From NCBI RefSeq assembly GCF_002934605.1, contig NZ_PTJC01000005.1, forward strand, positions 2,294,001-2,358,000: 64,000 nt of DNA. Direction: 5' to 3'. Origin of the DNA: Neolewinella xylanilytica. GTDB taxonomy: Bacteria; Bacteroidota; Bacteroidia; Chitinophagales; Saprospiraceae. The position numbers were made by a program, and so were the translations under genes. Shown here one piece after another: positions 44,493 to 53,719 of the stretch (its first letter is position 1; the number at the start of each line of letters is the position of its first letter). The notes under the pieces were generated by a model. It saw nothing but the letters and a program-made list of their open reading frames with translations. It made no database searches and was not told the DNA's origin.

Positions 44493-45224
44493 TTATCCAT
44501 TGAGTTTAATAAATCCACCGTCGATCGGAAAGTCCGTGCCGGTAAGGAAGGCGGCCTCGTCGGAACACAGGTAGGCGGCCAGGTCGGCAACTTCCCGGGG
44601 TTCGCCCATTCGCCCGATGGGCTGGGTCTTGGAGAGTTGTTCGAACATTTCCTTTTCCCGGCCGGGGTAATTTTTGGTCAGGTAGGCGTCCACGAACGGG
44701 GTATGGACGCGGGCCGGGGAAATGCTGTTGCACCGGATACCATATTGCAGGTAATCCTTGGCGATGGAATAGGTCATCGTAAGCACAGCACCTTTCGTCA
44801 TGCTGTAAGCGAAGCGGTCGGCCACGGCTACCGTAGCGGCAACGGAGGCCATATTCAGGATGACGCCCCCTTTTTCTTTCATGTGGGGTACGCAGGCCAG
44901 GGCGCAGTTGTAGACTCCCTTAATGTTGATGGCGAATAGCCTATCCAGATCGGCCTCGGTCGTATTTTCCAGGTTACCGACGAAGCCGACACCGGCGTTG
45001 TTGACGAGAATATCGATCGGGCCGCCCCCGGCTATTGCGGTTATGCAGGAGCGTACGGCATCCTGATCGCTCACGTCGCAGGCATGAAAGCGATTACCCT
45101 CGCCCCGGAGATCGAGGACGTGGACGTCCGCCCCCTGTTCACCCAGGGCTTGGGTAATGGCAGCACCGATTCCGCTGCTACCACCGGTGACGATGGCTCG
45201 CTTGTTCTGTAGGGAAAATCGCAT
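44493..45224 (-). CDS. Short-chain dehydrogenase/reductase
   Basis: The 243-residue NAD(P)-dependent SDR has the cofactor motif AIVTGGSSGIGAAI (residues about 10-23), NNAGVGF, the catalytic Ser in LNMASVAATVAV, and Tyr-x3-Lys in FAYSMTKGAVLTMT. It ends with SDEAAFLTGTDFPIDGGFIK, the usual SDR C-terminus. It lies 20 bases after paralogue 3 and 135 bases before paralogue 2, all on the same strand, so it interrupts the type IX cargo cluster. The substrate is unknown; no relation to the cargo proteins is evident. Confidence 0.93.
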   Translation of the reverse strand: MRFSLQNKRAIVTGGSSGIGAAITQALGEQGADVHVLDLRGEGNRFHACDVSDQDAVRSCITAIAGGGPIDILVNNAGVGFVGNLENTTEADLDRLFAINIKGVYNCALACVPHMKEKGGVILNMASVAATVAVADRFAYSMTKGAVLTMTYSIAKDYLQYGIRCNSISPARVHTPFVDAYLTKNYPGREKEMFEQLSKTQPIGRMGEPREVADLAAYLCSDEAAFLTGTDFPIDGGFIKLNG

Positions 45225-45244
45225 TGGGCAAAAGTTAAGAAGTG

Positions 45245-48103
45245 CTAGCGGATCAGGGTTACGGAGCCGGCGGTGCTGATGGTACGGCCATTAACCAGTT
45301 CGGACTCGACGAGATAAAAGAAGGTGCCCGGGTTGAGTGTTTGGTCGCCCACCCGGCCGTCCCACCCGGTGCCCGCCTCCCCGGTCCATTCGTACACCAA
45401 TCCTCCCCACCGATCGTGGACGCGGAAAGACCGTACACGCTGTACGGAGGGGCCGGGGTAGACGAGGAGCTCGTCGTTGGTGCCGTCGCCGTTGGGGCTA
45501 AACGCGGAAGGGACGTAAATACGCACCGACTCGTCGACCACGACGAGTGTTTCTGCCGTTTGGCTACATCCCTCGGAGGAGGTGTAGGTAACCTGGTAGC
45601 GGGTCGTCCGGGCCGGTCGGGCGCGCACCGTGGTCGATCCCTCTCCGAAGGGGTAGCTAAGGCTTTCCGCCGGTGTCCAGACCGCGCGACCCGTCTCGGG
45701 GGAAACACCAAGGACCCGGAGCTCCAGCAGGAGGCTGTCGCCCAGAGAAATGACTTGCTCATCCGCCAGTTCCACCGTAAAGGGGGTAGGGGTGGTCACC
45801 GTAACTGTTGCCACTACGGGAGCACATCCTCGGCTGTCCTGTACCTCGACCGAATACGTGCCGCTCGAAAGATCGCGAAAAACGGGGGCGGTCTGTGGGT
45901 CTCCGCCATCGATGCGGTAGGTATACGGGGGCGCTCCTCCGCTGGCGGTTACGGTAAGCACACCGGAATCCTCGATCGCGCAGTCCGCGAAGGTAGTGGC
46001 GGTAGTGACGGTCAGGGAGTCAGGCTCGGTGAGCGTAAAGAATTCGCTCCGTATGCAGCCCGCACCATCCTCTACCGATACCCGGTAATCGCCGGGAGTA
46101 AGCCGGTCGACCCGGTTGGTATCGGAAAGAAAGGGATCCGTAACGTCCGCCCGGTACCAGTTAACGGTATACGGCAACGTGCCCCCGGAAGGGGCGGCGG
46201 AAGCGCCTCCATCCGCATCGCAACGGAGAGAATCGATGGCCAGGTTGACCCGGAAGGAATCCGCGTACACGACTTCATAAGTGTAGGTAGCGGGGCAGCG
46301 AATGCCGTCAACCAGTTCGACGCCGTAGGTGCCGGGTAAGGAAACCTCCAGGCTCGGTCCGGAATCACCGACCGGATTGCCGGCGGGGTCGGTCCAGGCG
46401 AACTCGACCTGATCCGGGTTACTGAGGTTGAGCGTGATGGTTCCGGAGGGATTTTCACAGCTCAACTGGGGTACGTCAGCGGAGACGTCAAAGGCCACGT
46501 CCGGGCTAAGGGCAACCGTATCGAGGGTGCTGCCGCAACCGTAGAAAAGCTGAACTACGATAGAGTCGATCTCGCCGACTACGACCTCCAGTCCCTCGGG
46601 GTCGTTTGAAAACAGGGGCTCATAGCTCAACGTGTTGTACGCCACGCCGTAGTTGAAGAAGTCCGTTTGGACGGAGATGCGGACCGTATCGCCCACGCAA
46701 TAGGTTTCCGGCTCCGTCGTCACTTGGTAGCTGATCGTTTCGGTCTCCAGGGCGGTAAAAGTTTCGATCTGCTGCTCACAGACCGTGCTTACGGTCACGC
46801 TGTAGTCGCCTGGCTCCGTTACTGGAAAATAGGGGAGGGTGCTGCCATCGCTCCAGGTAAAGGTTGCACCGGAAGGCCGTGTGGGTTGGAGAAAGACGGT
46901 ATCCAGTTCGGGGCAAAGCGCTACGGAGTCGGGCACCATATCGGCCAGGATCGGCCGCTGGATGACTACGTCTTCGGTAGTGGCACACCCGCCGGCCGTG
47001 GTCACCCGCAGTGCGTAAGCGCCATCGATGGATTGGCTCGGGGTCAGGGTGAGTATGTTGGCCGTTTCACCGACCAAGGCGATACCGTCCTTATACCACT
47101 GGTAGGAAGCGCCACTGGTGAATTGTCCGGTCAGGGTGATTTCGTCGGCGCAGATGGTTTGGCCCGCTACGGATACCGGCCCCGCTACGGGTTGCTCGAA
47201 TACCTCGGGCCGGTTGAGAATGACGTCGTCGATGAAGTAATAATTACGGAAAAAGTCGGAATCGGACCTCCCTACGTCGGCCGCACAGCTTCCGCCGACG
47301 GCAAAGGCGGCATAGTCACTGGCGGCGGTAAAATTAACGTTCACGGGGGTCCAGGCACCGGCCGATCCCGTAACCTGTACCGTTTGGATCAGTTCATAAC
47401 CTTCGGCGCCGGCCGTTTCGGGGCAGGTGTAGAAGTCGCCGAAATAAATCTGGCTGCACTCCCTGATCCCGTAGATGTTCAGCTCGATCGGAGACGGGGA
47501 GGCCATGTCGACCCGATTGCCCTGCTGGCTGTTGAACGATTGGGGTTGCATGAAACCCAGGGAGAAGGTCAACCGGTACTGGTTGCCCGCTTCCACGGTG
47601 TTGTCTCCTTCGAGGCAGGCCGCTAGGTATTCGCGGTACTGGGTAGTGGTGGTTCCATCCCCGTTGGTGAAGAGGCTTTCCTCGCTATCGCGCACACCGA
47701 TCCAGAAACCGGCGATACCCGTACCGCTCGGCAGGGGCTGGGGTAGTTCGCTGGGAAAGAACGGGGGCGATCCCGACAGCGTGAAGGCGTTCCACGCATC
47801 GGTGGTGCCGATTGATGCCCGTTGCCAACCGACCAGGCAGTTGGCCTGGTTGGGTGCATCGGGTAGCCCGCCGGGCTGAATGGATTCGCAGCCTTCCTGA
47901 CCGGCGTCGAAGTCTTCCAGCGACGGATTGGGGAGCAGGGAGGGGATGGCCGATGCGAAGCCGCACGCGCAATCGACGGTGTCATTCAGGTCGATCAAGC
48001 CATCGCCGTCGTCATCCAGTCCGTTCCCGCAATCTTCCTGGGCGGAAAGCAACGAACCGAGGAGCAGGAAAGGCAAGCAAAGCAACAGGCGATAGGACAA
48101 CAT
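45245..48103 (-). CDS. Large type IX-secreted multidomain protein (paralogue 3)
   Basis: This 952-residue member of the local family has a signal peptide (MLSYRLLLCLPFLLLGSLLS), then CGNGLDDDGDGLIDLNDTVD with CAC following. Its jelly-roll-like domain includes GTGIAGFWIGVRDSEESLFT and RNYYFIDDVILN. Ig-like and SprB-like repeats follow (GGAPPYTYRIDGG). The C-terminal sorting domain reads IYVPSAFSPNGDGTNDELLV, FRVHDRWGGLVYEW, then GTFFYLVESELVNG. It is the first gene of the cluster in transcription order. Confidence 0.93.
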   Translation of the reverse strand: MLSYRLLLCLPFLLLGSLLSAQEDCGNGLDDDGDGLIDLNDTVDCACGFASAIPSLLPNPSLEDFDAGQEGCESIQPGGLPDAPNQANCLVGWQRASIGTTDAWNAFTLSGSPPFFPSELPQPLPSGTGIAGFWIGVRDSEESLFTNGDGTTTTQYREYLAACLEGDNTVEAGNQYRLTFSLGFMQPQSFNSQQGNRVDMASPSPIELNIYGIRECSQIYFGDFYTCPETAGAEGYELIQTVQVTGSAGAWTPVNVNFTAASDYAAFAVGGSCAADVGRSDSDFFRNYYFIDDVILNRPEVFEQPVAGPVSVAGQTICADEITLTGQFTSGASYQWYKDGIALVGETANILTLTPSQSIDGAYALRVTTAGGCATTEDVVIQRPILADMVPDSVALCPELDTVFLQPTRPSGATFTWSDGSTLPYFPVTEPGDYSVTVSTVCEQQIETFTALETETISYQVTTEPETYCVGDTVRISVQTDFFNYGVAYNTLSYEPLFSNDPEGLEVVVGEIDSIVVQLFYGCGSTLDTVALSPDVAFDVSADVPQLSCENPSGTITLNLSNPDQVEFAWTDPAGNPVGDSGPSLEVSLPGTYGVELVDGIRCPATYTYEVVYADSFRVNLAIDSLRCDADGGASAAPSGGTLPYTVNWYRADVTDPFLSDTNRVDRLTPGDYRVSVEDGAGCIRSEFFTLTEPDSLTVTTATTFADCAIEDSGVLTVTASGGAPPYTYRIDGGDPQTAPVFRDLSSGTYSVEVQDSRGCAPVVATVTVTTPTPFTVELADEQVISLGDSLLLELRVLGVSPETGRAVWTPAESLSYPFGEGSTTVRARPARTTRYQVTYTSSEGCSQTAETLVVVDESVRIYVPSAFSPNGDGTNDELLVYPGPSVQRVRSFRVHDRWGGLVYEWTGEAGTGWDGRVGDQTLNPGTFFYLVESELVNGRTISTAGSVTLIR

Positions 48104-48162
48104 AGCGGGCAGGTGTAGCCGGAAGTAGCAGTAGGGGACGTCCGGTTCGGGAAGGCGCTAAG

Positions 48163-50121
48163 TTAAAACTTCCACCGTCTGAATGCCTCGATTGCTTCGT
48201 ATTCCGTCAGACCGAGCTGGTTGTACAGCCGCGCGGTTTCCCGGTTGCGCTGTTCGGCGCGCTGCCAGAATTCCCGGTCGTCCTCACCCTGGAACATCAC
48301 CCCGTCTTTCTGGCTCTGGTGGAAGAAAATGGCGTTGCGTTTGGCTTCGACCTGGGCGGGGCTGAGCGGTACGGCCATTTCAATTTCGTGTACCGGCCAT
48401 TCCTGCCACGCCCCGCGGTAGAGCCATAGCCAGGTGTCGGCAATGGTTTCGGGAGCGGTATGCTTCAATTGTTCCAGGGCGGAGAAGATGCTGTCGAGGC
48501 ACACTTTATGGGTGCCGTGGGGGTCGGCCAGGTCGCCGGCCGCGAAGATCTGGTGGGGGCGCACTTTTTCGATGAGGCTGCGCACCAATTCGATGTCTTT
48601 ATCGCCCAATTCGTCCTTGCGGTGCATCCCGGTCTCGTAGAACGGCATGTTGAGGAAGTGGATGTTTTCGTCGGCCACGCCGACAAAGCGAGCGCCGGCG
48701 AGCGCTTCGCCCCGGCGGATCAGCGCCTTGATTTTCCGGACGTCGAGGGAGTCAACTTCTCCTTTTTCCCGTTCTCCACTGAGTTCCTGAATGACGAAAT
48801 CCAGGCGGGCGTTACCGGAGCCGTACTCTTCATTGATATCGCGGGCAAATTCGGCGAAGCGGCGTGCATCCCGGTCGCTGACGGCAATGTTGCCGCTCGT
48901 CTGGTAGGCGACGTGAACCTCGTGGCCCTGATTGACCAGGCGGGCGAAGGTGCCGCCCATGGAGATAACATCGTCATCGGGGTGAGGACTGAAGAGGATA
49001 ACGCGCTTGCGGGCGGGGCTTTTCCGCTCCGGCCGCTGGCTGTCGTCTACGTTGGGCTTGCCGCCCGGCCAGCCGGTAATGGTATGCTGGAGCTGGTTGA
49101 ACATCCGGATATTGAGGTCGTAGGCGGACCCGTGGAGGGCCAGCAGGTCCGACATGCCGTTGCTGTTGTAATCCCGCTCGGTCAGTTTCAGAATGGGTTT
49201 ATCAACCTGCCGACTGAGCCAGATGATGGCCTTCCGTTCGAGGATATCGGTCCATTCGCAGGGCCCGACCAACCAGGGCGTATTGAACCGACGCAGTTCG
49301 GCACTCGACTCCTCATCCAAAAGGACGGTTACGTTAGGATGGTCCTGCAGGTAGGTAGCGGGGATTTCCGAAGTGCGTTCGCCCTCAATGGTCCGCTGGA
49401 TAATCTCCGCTTTTTTATGTCCCCAGGCCAGGAGCACGATGCGGCGGGCCTGGTTGATCGTCTGAATGCCCATGGTGATGGCCCGGGAGGGGACGTTGGA
49501 TATTCCCTGGAAATCCGCGGCCGCGTCCACCCGCGTCAGGTGGTCGAGGGTGATCAGGCGGGTGAGCGAACGGCGGTGGGAGCCCGGCTCGTTGAAGCCA
49601 ACGTGGCCGGTACGTCCGATGCCGAGTAGCTGAAAGTCCAGTCCCCCGGCTTCCCGGATCGCCTTTTCGTAGGCCATGCAGTGCTCGTACACATCTTCCA
49701 GGGCGATGGTCCCCAGCGGAATGTGGATGTTTTTGGGCTTAACGTTGACGTGATTGAACAGGTGCTGGTGCATGAAGTACCAGTAGGAATGGCGGCTGCC
49801 CCGCGGGAGCTGGAAGTATTCGTCCAGGTTGAAGGTGATCACGTGGGAAAAATCGAGCCCTTCTTCCCGGTGCAGGCGGACGAGCTCGGCGTACACCCGG
49901 ATCGGCGAGGATCCGGTGGCTAGCCCCAGGATGCAGGGTTCTCCCGCACCCGCTTTCTCGCGCATGAGATCGGCGATTTCGTGGGCCACGGCGATGGATG
50001 CCTGACCGGAGTCGCGAAACACCTCGACGTGCATTTTTTCGTAGCGGGTCACGTCGGTGCTACCGACGTGACGGTAGGAGATATCTACGTTGGCGGAATT
50101 GTGGATGGAAAGGTCGAGCAT
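48163..50121 (-). CDS. nagB: Glucosamine-6-phosphate deaminase fused to a PIG-L/LmbE-like deacetylase domain
   Basis: The 652-residue product joins two enzymes. Residues about 30-290 are NagB, converting glucosamine 6-phosphate to fructose 6-phosphate and ammonia: LGLATGSSPIRVYAELV, TFNLDEYFQLP, LLGIGRTGHVGFNEPGSHRR and SNVPSRAITMGIQTI. Residues about 370-650 are a PIG-L/LmbE-type metal-dependent N-deacetylase: VILFSPHPDDDVISMGGTFA, NMPFYETG and GDLADPHGTHKVCLDS, with the HPDD zinc motif intact. The combination suggests deacetylation of an N-acetylglucosamine derivative followed by deamination in one polypeptide. Similar fusions occur in other Bacteroidota. Confidence 0.93.
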   Translation of the reverse strand: MLDLSIHNSANVDISYRHVGSTDVTRYEKMHVEVFRDSGQASIAVAHEIADLMREKAGAGEPCILGLATGSSPIRVYAELVRLHREEGLDFSHVITFNLDEYFQLPRGSRHSYWYFMHQHLFNHVNVKPKNIHIPLGTIALEDVYEHCMAYEKAIREAGGLDFQLLGIGRTGHVGFNEPGSHRRSLTRLITLDHLTRVDAAADFQGISNVPSRAITMGIQTINQARRIVLLAWGHKKAEIIQRTIEGERTSEIPATYLQDHPNVTVLLDEESSAELRRFNTPWLVGPCEWTDILERKAIIWLSRQVDKPILKLTERDYNSNGMSDLLALHGSAYDLNIRMFNQLQHTITGWPGGKPNVDDSQRPERKSPARKRVILFSPHPDDDVISMGGTFARLVNQGHEVHVAYQTSGNIAVSDRDARRFAEFARDINEEYGSGNARLDFVIQELSGEREKGEVDSLDVRKIKALIRRGEALAGARFVGVADENIHFLNMPFYETGMHRKDELGDKDIELVRSLIEKVRPHQIFAAGDLADPHGTHKVCLDSIFSALEQLKHTAPETIADTWLWLYRGAWQEWPVHEIEMAVPLSPAQVEAKRNAIFFHQSQKDGVMFQGEDDREFWQRAEQRNRETARLYNQLGLTEYEAIEAFRRWKF

Positions 50122-50193
50122 AGCGTTGGCGTTAACTGCCGGGAAAGATAGCAGTTTGCCCGGTTTCGTTGCACCTGCGCTGCGCCGCCCCCC

Positions 50194-51048
50194 CTAAAAG
50201 GTCAGCACGATTCCCGCCCCGCCGGCGCCGTCGTGGTAGCCCCCGCCCAGCGACAAACTGCTGCGGTGATTCCGGGCCCATACCTTGTGCACGTGGGGCA
50301 CCATGACACCAAAGAACGCGCCGACCCCCAGCCCGACAACCGTGTCGGTAGGAAAATGCTTCAGCGCACGCACCCGCTGCACCGCTACGAAGGCGGGGGG
50401 AAGCGAAGCCAGGGTGAAGGCGATGGCGCGGTGGCCGCCCGTCCACTGGGGGTTGTAATCGGATAAAACCTTGGTGAAAAAAAAGGTGCCGACGGCGGTG
50501 GTGCTGACGTGGCCGCTGAAGAAGCTGTTGAGGTTATTGCCCGAACGCCGGTCGTCGAAGCTCAGTTCCTCGTAGTAAGCCACCGGCCGGTAGCGGTCGA
50601 TAAAGCGTGGGCCGAGCGGGCTGAACGCATAGGTAAATGCTGAAAGCGCGTGCGCCTGCAGGTACAAAACGCCGATGTCCAGCCAGTCCTTACGAAACTT
50701 CTTGTCGATGAACAGGGTGATCGGCAGCAGCACGGAGCCGTTGAAAAAGTAGTCGCTCGTTTCCTCGCTGCGAAACCGCTTCAGCGCGTCCCGCTCCAAC
50801 CCCCACCGATCCAGGCGACCGATCTCCGAATTCTGCAGCCGAGTGAGGGTTTCGTCGGAGATAGGCGTTTTATCGCGCAGCCCGTCGATACCGGTAGTCG
50901 CGCCCACCATGACGGCGAGCCCGCCCAGCCCCTCCCTCACCGTTCGGACGCGGTATACCGACGCTTTCTCGGGGTCCAGGTCGGGAAACTTTTGAGCGGT
51001 GAGGGGGAAAGAACAGCAGACTAGGAGAAGGAGGAAACAGCGAAACAT
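50194..51048 (-). CDS. Exported PAP2-family phosphatase (copy 1)
   Basis: The 284-residue protein has a signal peptide (MFRCFLLLLVCCSFPLTAQ) and the PAP2 phosphatase motifs RFIDRYRPVAYYEE, FFSGHVSTTAVGTFFF and RVRALKHFPTDTVVG, the last giving the catalytic His and Asp. Hydrophobic helices surround them, fitting lipid-phosphate (for example undecaprenyl pyrophosphate or phosphatidate) phosphatases. The start at 51048 was chosen for the signal peptide. The adjacent gene is a paralogue on the same strand. The substrate is unknown. Confidence 0.9.
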   Translation of the reverse strand: MFRCFLLLLVCCSFPLTAQKFPDLDPEKASVYRVRTVREGLGGLAVMVGATTGIDGLRDKTPISDETLTRLQNSEIGRLDRWGLERDALKRFRSEETSDYFFNGSVLLPITLFIDKKFRKDWLDIGVLYLQAHALSAFTYAFSPLGPRFIDRYRPVAYYEELSFDDRRSGNNLNSFFSGHVSTTAVGTFFFTKVLSDYNPQWTGGHRAIAFTLASLPPAFVAVQRVRALKHFPTDTVVGLGVGAFFGVMVPHVHKVWARNHRSSLSLGGGYHDGAGGAGIVLTF

Positions 51049-51106
51049 GGAGGGTAGGATAATTTGCCCAATGCTAAGGATAACGGTAGCAATATTGTTC
51101 GTCCGG

Positions 51107-51958
51107 CTAATACCGGAGCTGGAAGACGAGGCCGGTTGCCCCGCCCGCGTACACCGGCTGCAACACCAGCCGGCTCCGGTGCCGCTGTTTCCACCACTTG
51201 TGCAGACTGGGAACGCCGATGCCGCTGATGGCTCCGACGCCAAGGCCTACGAGTACGTCGGTAGGATAATGCTTAAGCCCCCGTACACGAAGCCATCCGG
51301 CCGCCAGTGACGGGAGGGTAGCGCCGGTGTAGATCAGGGCCCGCTGGGTGCCGGTGAGCTGAGGATTGTAATCGTCAATCATGCGGGCGAAGAAATAGAA
51401 GCCGGTGGCGGTGGTGGAGACGTGGCCGCTAAACATGCTGTTGCGTTCGTTTCCGTAAGTGCGGCTGTCCACCGGTAGCGCATCGTAGTACACGCGGGGC
51501 CGGTAGCGGTCCACGGCCGTGGGGCCGAAGGGGGCAAAGCCGTAGAAAAGTCCCTGGGCCACCTGGGCCTCCAGGTACATCAGGGAGATGTCGAACCAGT
51601 CACGGCGATACTTTTTCCAGATAAAAAGGCCGAAGGGGAGTAGCTGTCCGGTGTTGAAAAAGTAATCGCTCTGGATGATCGCCTGTTTGTGTTTGTCGAC
51701 GTCCTGCCGCAGCGCCACCCGGTCGAAGGCACCCACGGAAGCGGGGTCGAGGGCATTTAACTCTTCCGGTGTCAGGTCCGGTTTATCCTGCAGGGAAATC
51801 AGGCGCTGCTGGCTGCCATACCCACCCAGGGCAATGGCGGGAACGCTTACGAGTGGATTGACGGCGTAAAGGTCGGAAGAACGAAAGATGGAATCCAGTC
51901 GCCATTGGGCGGATAACGATCCGCTTAACAACAGCAGGATCGGTAACATTCGTAACAT
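51107..51958 (-). CDS. Exported PAP2-family phosphatase (copy 2)
   Basis: The 283-residue paralogue of the next gene has a signal peptide (MLRMLPILLLLSGSLSAQ) and the motifs AVDRYRPRVYYDALP, MFSGHVSTTATGFYFF and RVRGLKHYPTDVLVGLG. Both copies share NxxFNxGxLLP-type and 'GPxxxDRYRP' segments, so they arose by duplication. It is co-directional with copy 1 at a distance of 58 bases. Confidence 0.9.
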   Translation of the reverse strand: MLRMLPILLLLSGSLSAQWRLDSIFRSSDLYAVNPLVSVPAIALGGYGSQQRLISLQDKPDLTPEELNALDPASVGAFDRVALRQDVDKHKQAIIQSDYFFNTGQLLPFGLFIWKKYRRDWFDISLMYLEAQVAQGLFYGFAPFGPTAVDRYRPRVYYDALPVDSRTYGNERNSMFSGHVSTTATGFYFFARMIDDYNPQLTGTQRALIYTGATLPSLAAGWLRVRGLKHYPTDVLVGLGVGAISGIGVPSLHKWWKQRHRSRLVLQPVYAGGATGLVFQLRY

Positions 51959-52002
51959 AACGGGGTGGTTGCGGCTGCCGCCGGGGAAAGCGCTTTAAAG
52001 CA

Positions 52003-53706
52003 TTACGCCGAGAAGATGCTTTTAAGTATCTCAACGGTAATTAGGTATGTCGGTTTTACCCCGTCGACCCCGAGGCTGCCACTGGCGAGGGTATGGCCGG
52101 TTACGAGGGGATTATCACTGGCGTAATATGCGTAGCGGAGTTTAAGTTCCGGGTTCACGCTCTTTCGGATGTGGGTCGCGGCCTGGATGGCCTTCTGGTA
52201 GTGGGCGCCCTCCATTTCCAGGCCGACCGCCCGCCAGCTGCTCTCGACGAAATATTCCAGGATCTCCCGGTTCTGTAGACTGGTGCCGAGTACCGTTACC
52301 ATCGGGCCGCAGAATACGCCCAGGCCCTGGCCGCGGAATTGCTCGCAGCTGAAGTCGTTTTTGAGGGGGTAATTGTCGGCGGTGCCCTCGAAGATGTGGG
52401 CGTTGGGGATCATCAGGTCTCCCTTGATGCCCTCCAGAATCCCGGCTTTGCCCATAATGTTGATGCTGGCTACCTGCATTTCATAGACCTTCTCGCTATT
52501 CGGGGCGTGGTAGGGCCGCAGGAGCTCGTCCATACTCTCGTAGGCCTGTTCGCCGAAGGCATAATCCATGACGAGGATCACCGGGGCGTCGTCGGGAGTT
52601 TCGGCGGGTTGGAAGCCGAGCTCCGGGCTGATCAGCTTCGGGTCGAAGGCGGCGGTGTCGAATAGCTGCACCCCGATGTTGCTACCGCTGGTGTCGTGGA
52701 GCTCGATCATTCCGTTCTTGAGGGCCATTTTCGTAACCAGTTGCCGCATGGGCCGCCCTTCGGGCTGGGAAAGCGAACGGGCCACGTCGTAGACCGAGCG
52801 ACCGGCGCGTAGTTTTTGCGCCGTAGCGGCAGGTGCAAAGAGGGCATTCATGACGCTGTGCAAATTGGCACTCACGATATGCAACGGTCGCCGAATCAGG
52901 TCTTTTTCCAGGAGGATGTCCTTGATGGCGTCGGCCCAGATTTCCCCGTAGTAGTGGTGGCCGGTTTTCTCCCGCAAGGAGCTGGAAAAGGAGACCTCCC
53001 GGCCTTTGTCCTCCTCAATTTCCTCCTTAGCCAGTTTACCCAGCCAGTAGGTGACGTGAAAGAGGGAATTGACCATGTCCTCTTCGGAAAAGCGTTTACA
53101 GGCTACGGTAATTTCCTCGTAGGTTCGACCCAGCAGGGTACTCAGGTAGGTATAGGCGGTTTCCAGCTTGAAATCTTCCCCCTTCCGCTCGCGATCCACG
53201 ATTTCGGCCAGCATGCGCCATTCCCGCTTTTGGTTGCCCTTGCTGTCGAGGCTGTTGCGGTAGATCTTGTTGGCCTCCGCGTAGAGGAAGGTGAGGTGGG
53301 TGAGAATATCGTAGATGTCACTGCGCCCGCGGGTCATCTCGATGTATACCTCCTCCGTATCGATGCGGTAGGCATTCCGCCGGCGCTTAGGCGGTACGAT
53401 GGGCTCGAAGTGGCTGTTTTCGTACCCTTCCCGGGTGATGAGGCGGATGAAGCGGCATTCTTCCGTGCCCCGCGGAAGCCGTTGAAAAACGTAGTGCAGC
53501 CCGTGCAACTCGACCCGCTCGTTGTCCGTGATGGACCCGTAAATCTCCGGGCGAAGGATCATGAGATTATCCATCAGCGTTTTCCCGCTCATCCCCCCGG
53601 GCTTGTAACTGCCCCGGAGAAGCAGGTGGCGCATGGCGATGTAAAGGCGTTGAACGGCCGCCCGGCTTTCCTGGGCGCGGGTACGGTTCTGGCTTGGCTG
53701 CATCAT
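52003..53706 (-). CDS. 567-residue protein with a nucleoside-phosphorylase-like C-terminal region
   Basis: The first 300 or so residues are helical and unrecognised (LYIAMRHLLLRGSYKPGGMS; DIYDILTHLTFLYAEANKIY). The last 200 resemble the purine nucleoside phosphorylase/MTA-SAH nucleosidase fold: GIKGDLMIPNAHIFEGTADN, GLGVFCGPMVTVLGTSLQNR, AVGLEMEGAHYQKAIQ with the GLEMEG motif, and RYAYYASDNPL. It probably binds a nucleoside or nucleotide. Similar large proteins of unknown function occur in Bacteroidota, perhaps under a DUF name. There is no signal peptide, so it acts in the cytoplasm. It lies between the PAP2 pair and the CotH-like gene, all on the same strand. Confidence 0.75.
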   Translation of the reverse strand: MMQPSQNRTRAQESRAAVQRLYIAMRHLLLRGSYKPGGMSGKTLMDNLMILRPEIYGSITDNERVELHGLHYVFQRLPRGTEECRFIRLITREGYENSHFEPIVPPKRRRNAYRIDTEEVYIEMTRGRSDIYDILTHLTFLYAEANKIYRNSLDSKGNQKREWRMLAEIVDRERKGEDFKLETAYTYLSTLLGRTYEEITVACKRFSEEDMVNSLFHVTYWLGKLAKEEIEEDKGREVSFSSSLREKTGHHYYGEIWADAIKDILLEKDLIRRPLHIVSANLHSVMNALFAPAATAQKLRAGRSVYDVARSLSQPEGRPMRQLVTKMALKNGMIELHDTSGSNIGVQLFDTAAFDPKLISPELGFQPAETPDDAPVILVMDYAFGEQAYESMDELLRPYHAPNSEKVYEMQVASINIMGKAGILEGIKGDLMIPNAHIFEGTADNYPLKNDFSCEQFRGQGLGVFCGPMVTVLGTSLQNREILEYFVESSWRAVGLEMEGAHYQKAIQAATHIRKSVNPELKLRYAYYASDNPLVTGHTLASGSLGVDGVKPTYLITVEILKSIFSA

Positions 53707-53719
53707 GGCGGCAAAGGTA

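Noticed and set aside
45242..46339. 365-codon plus-strand frame opposite the third type IX cargo gene
   Set aside because: It is a shadow of a clearly coding minus-strand gene in GC-rich sequence; its product has no domains and a Gly/Arg-biased composition.
48460..49629. 389-codon plus-strand frame opposite the NagB/PIG-L gene
   Set aside because: Antisense shadow of a well-identified enzyme.
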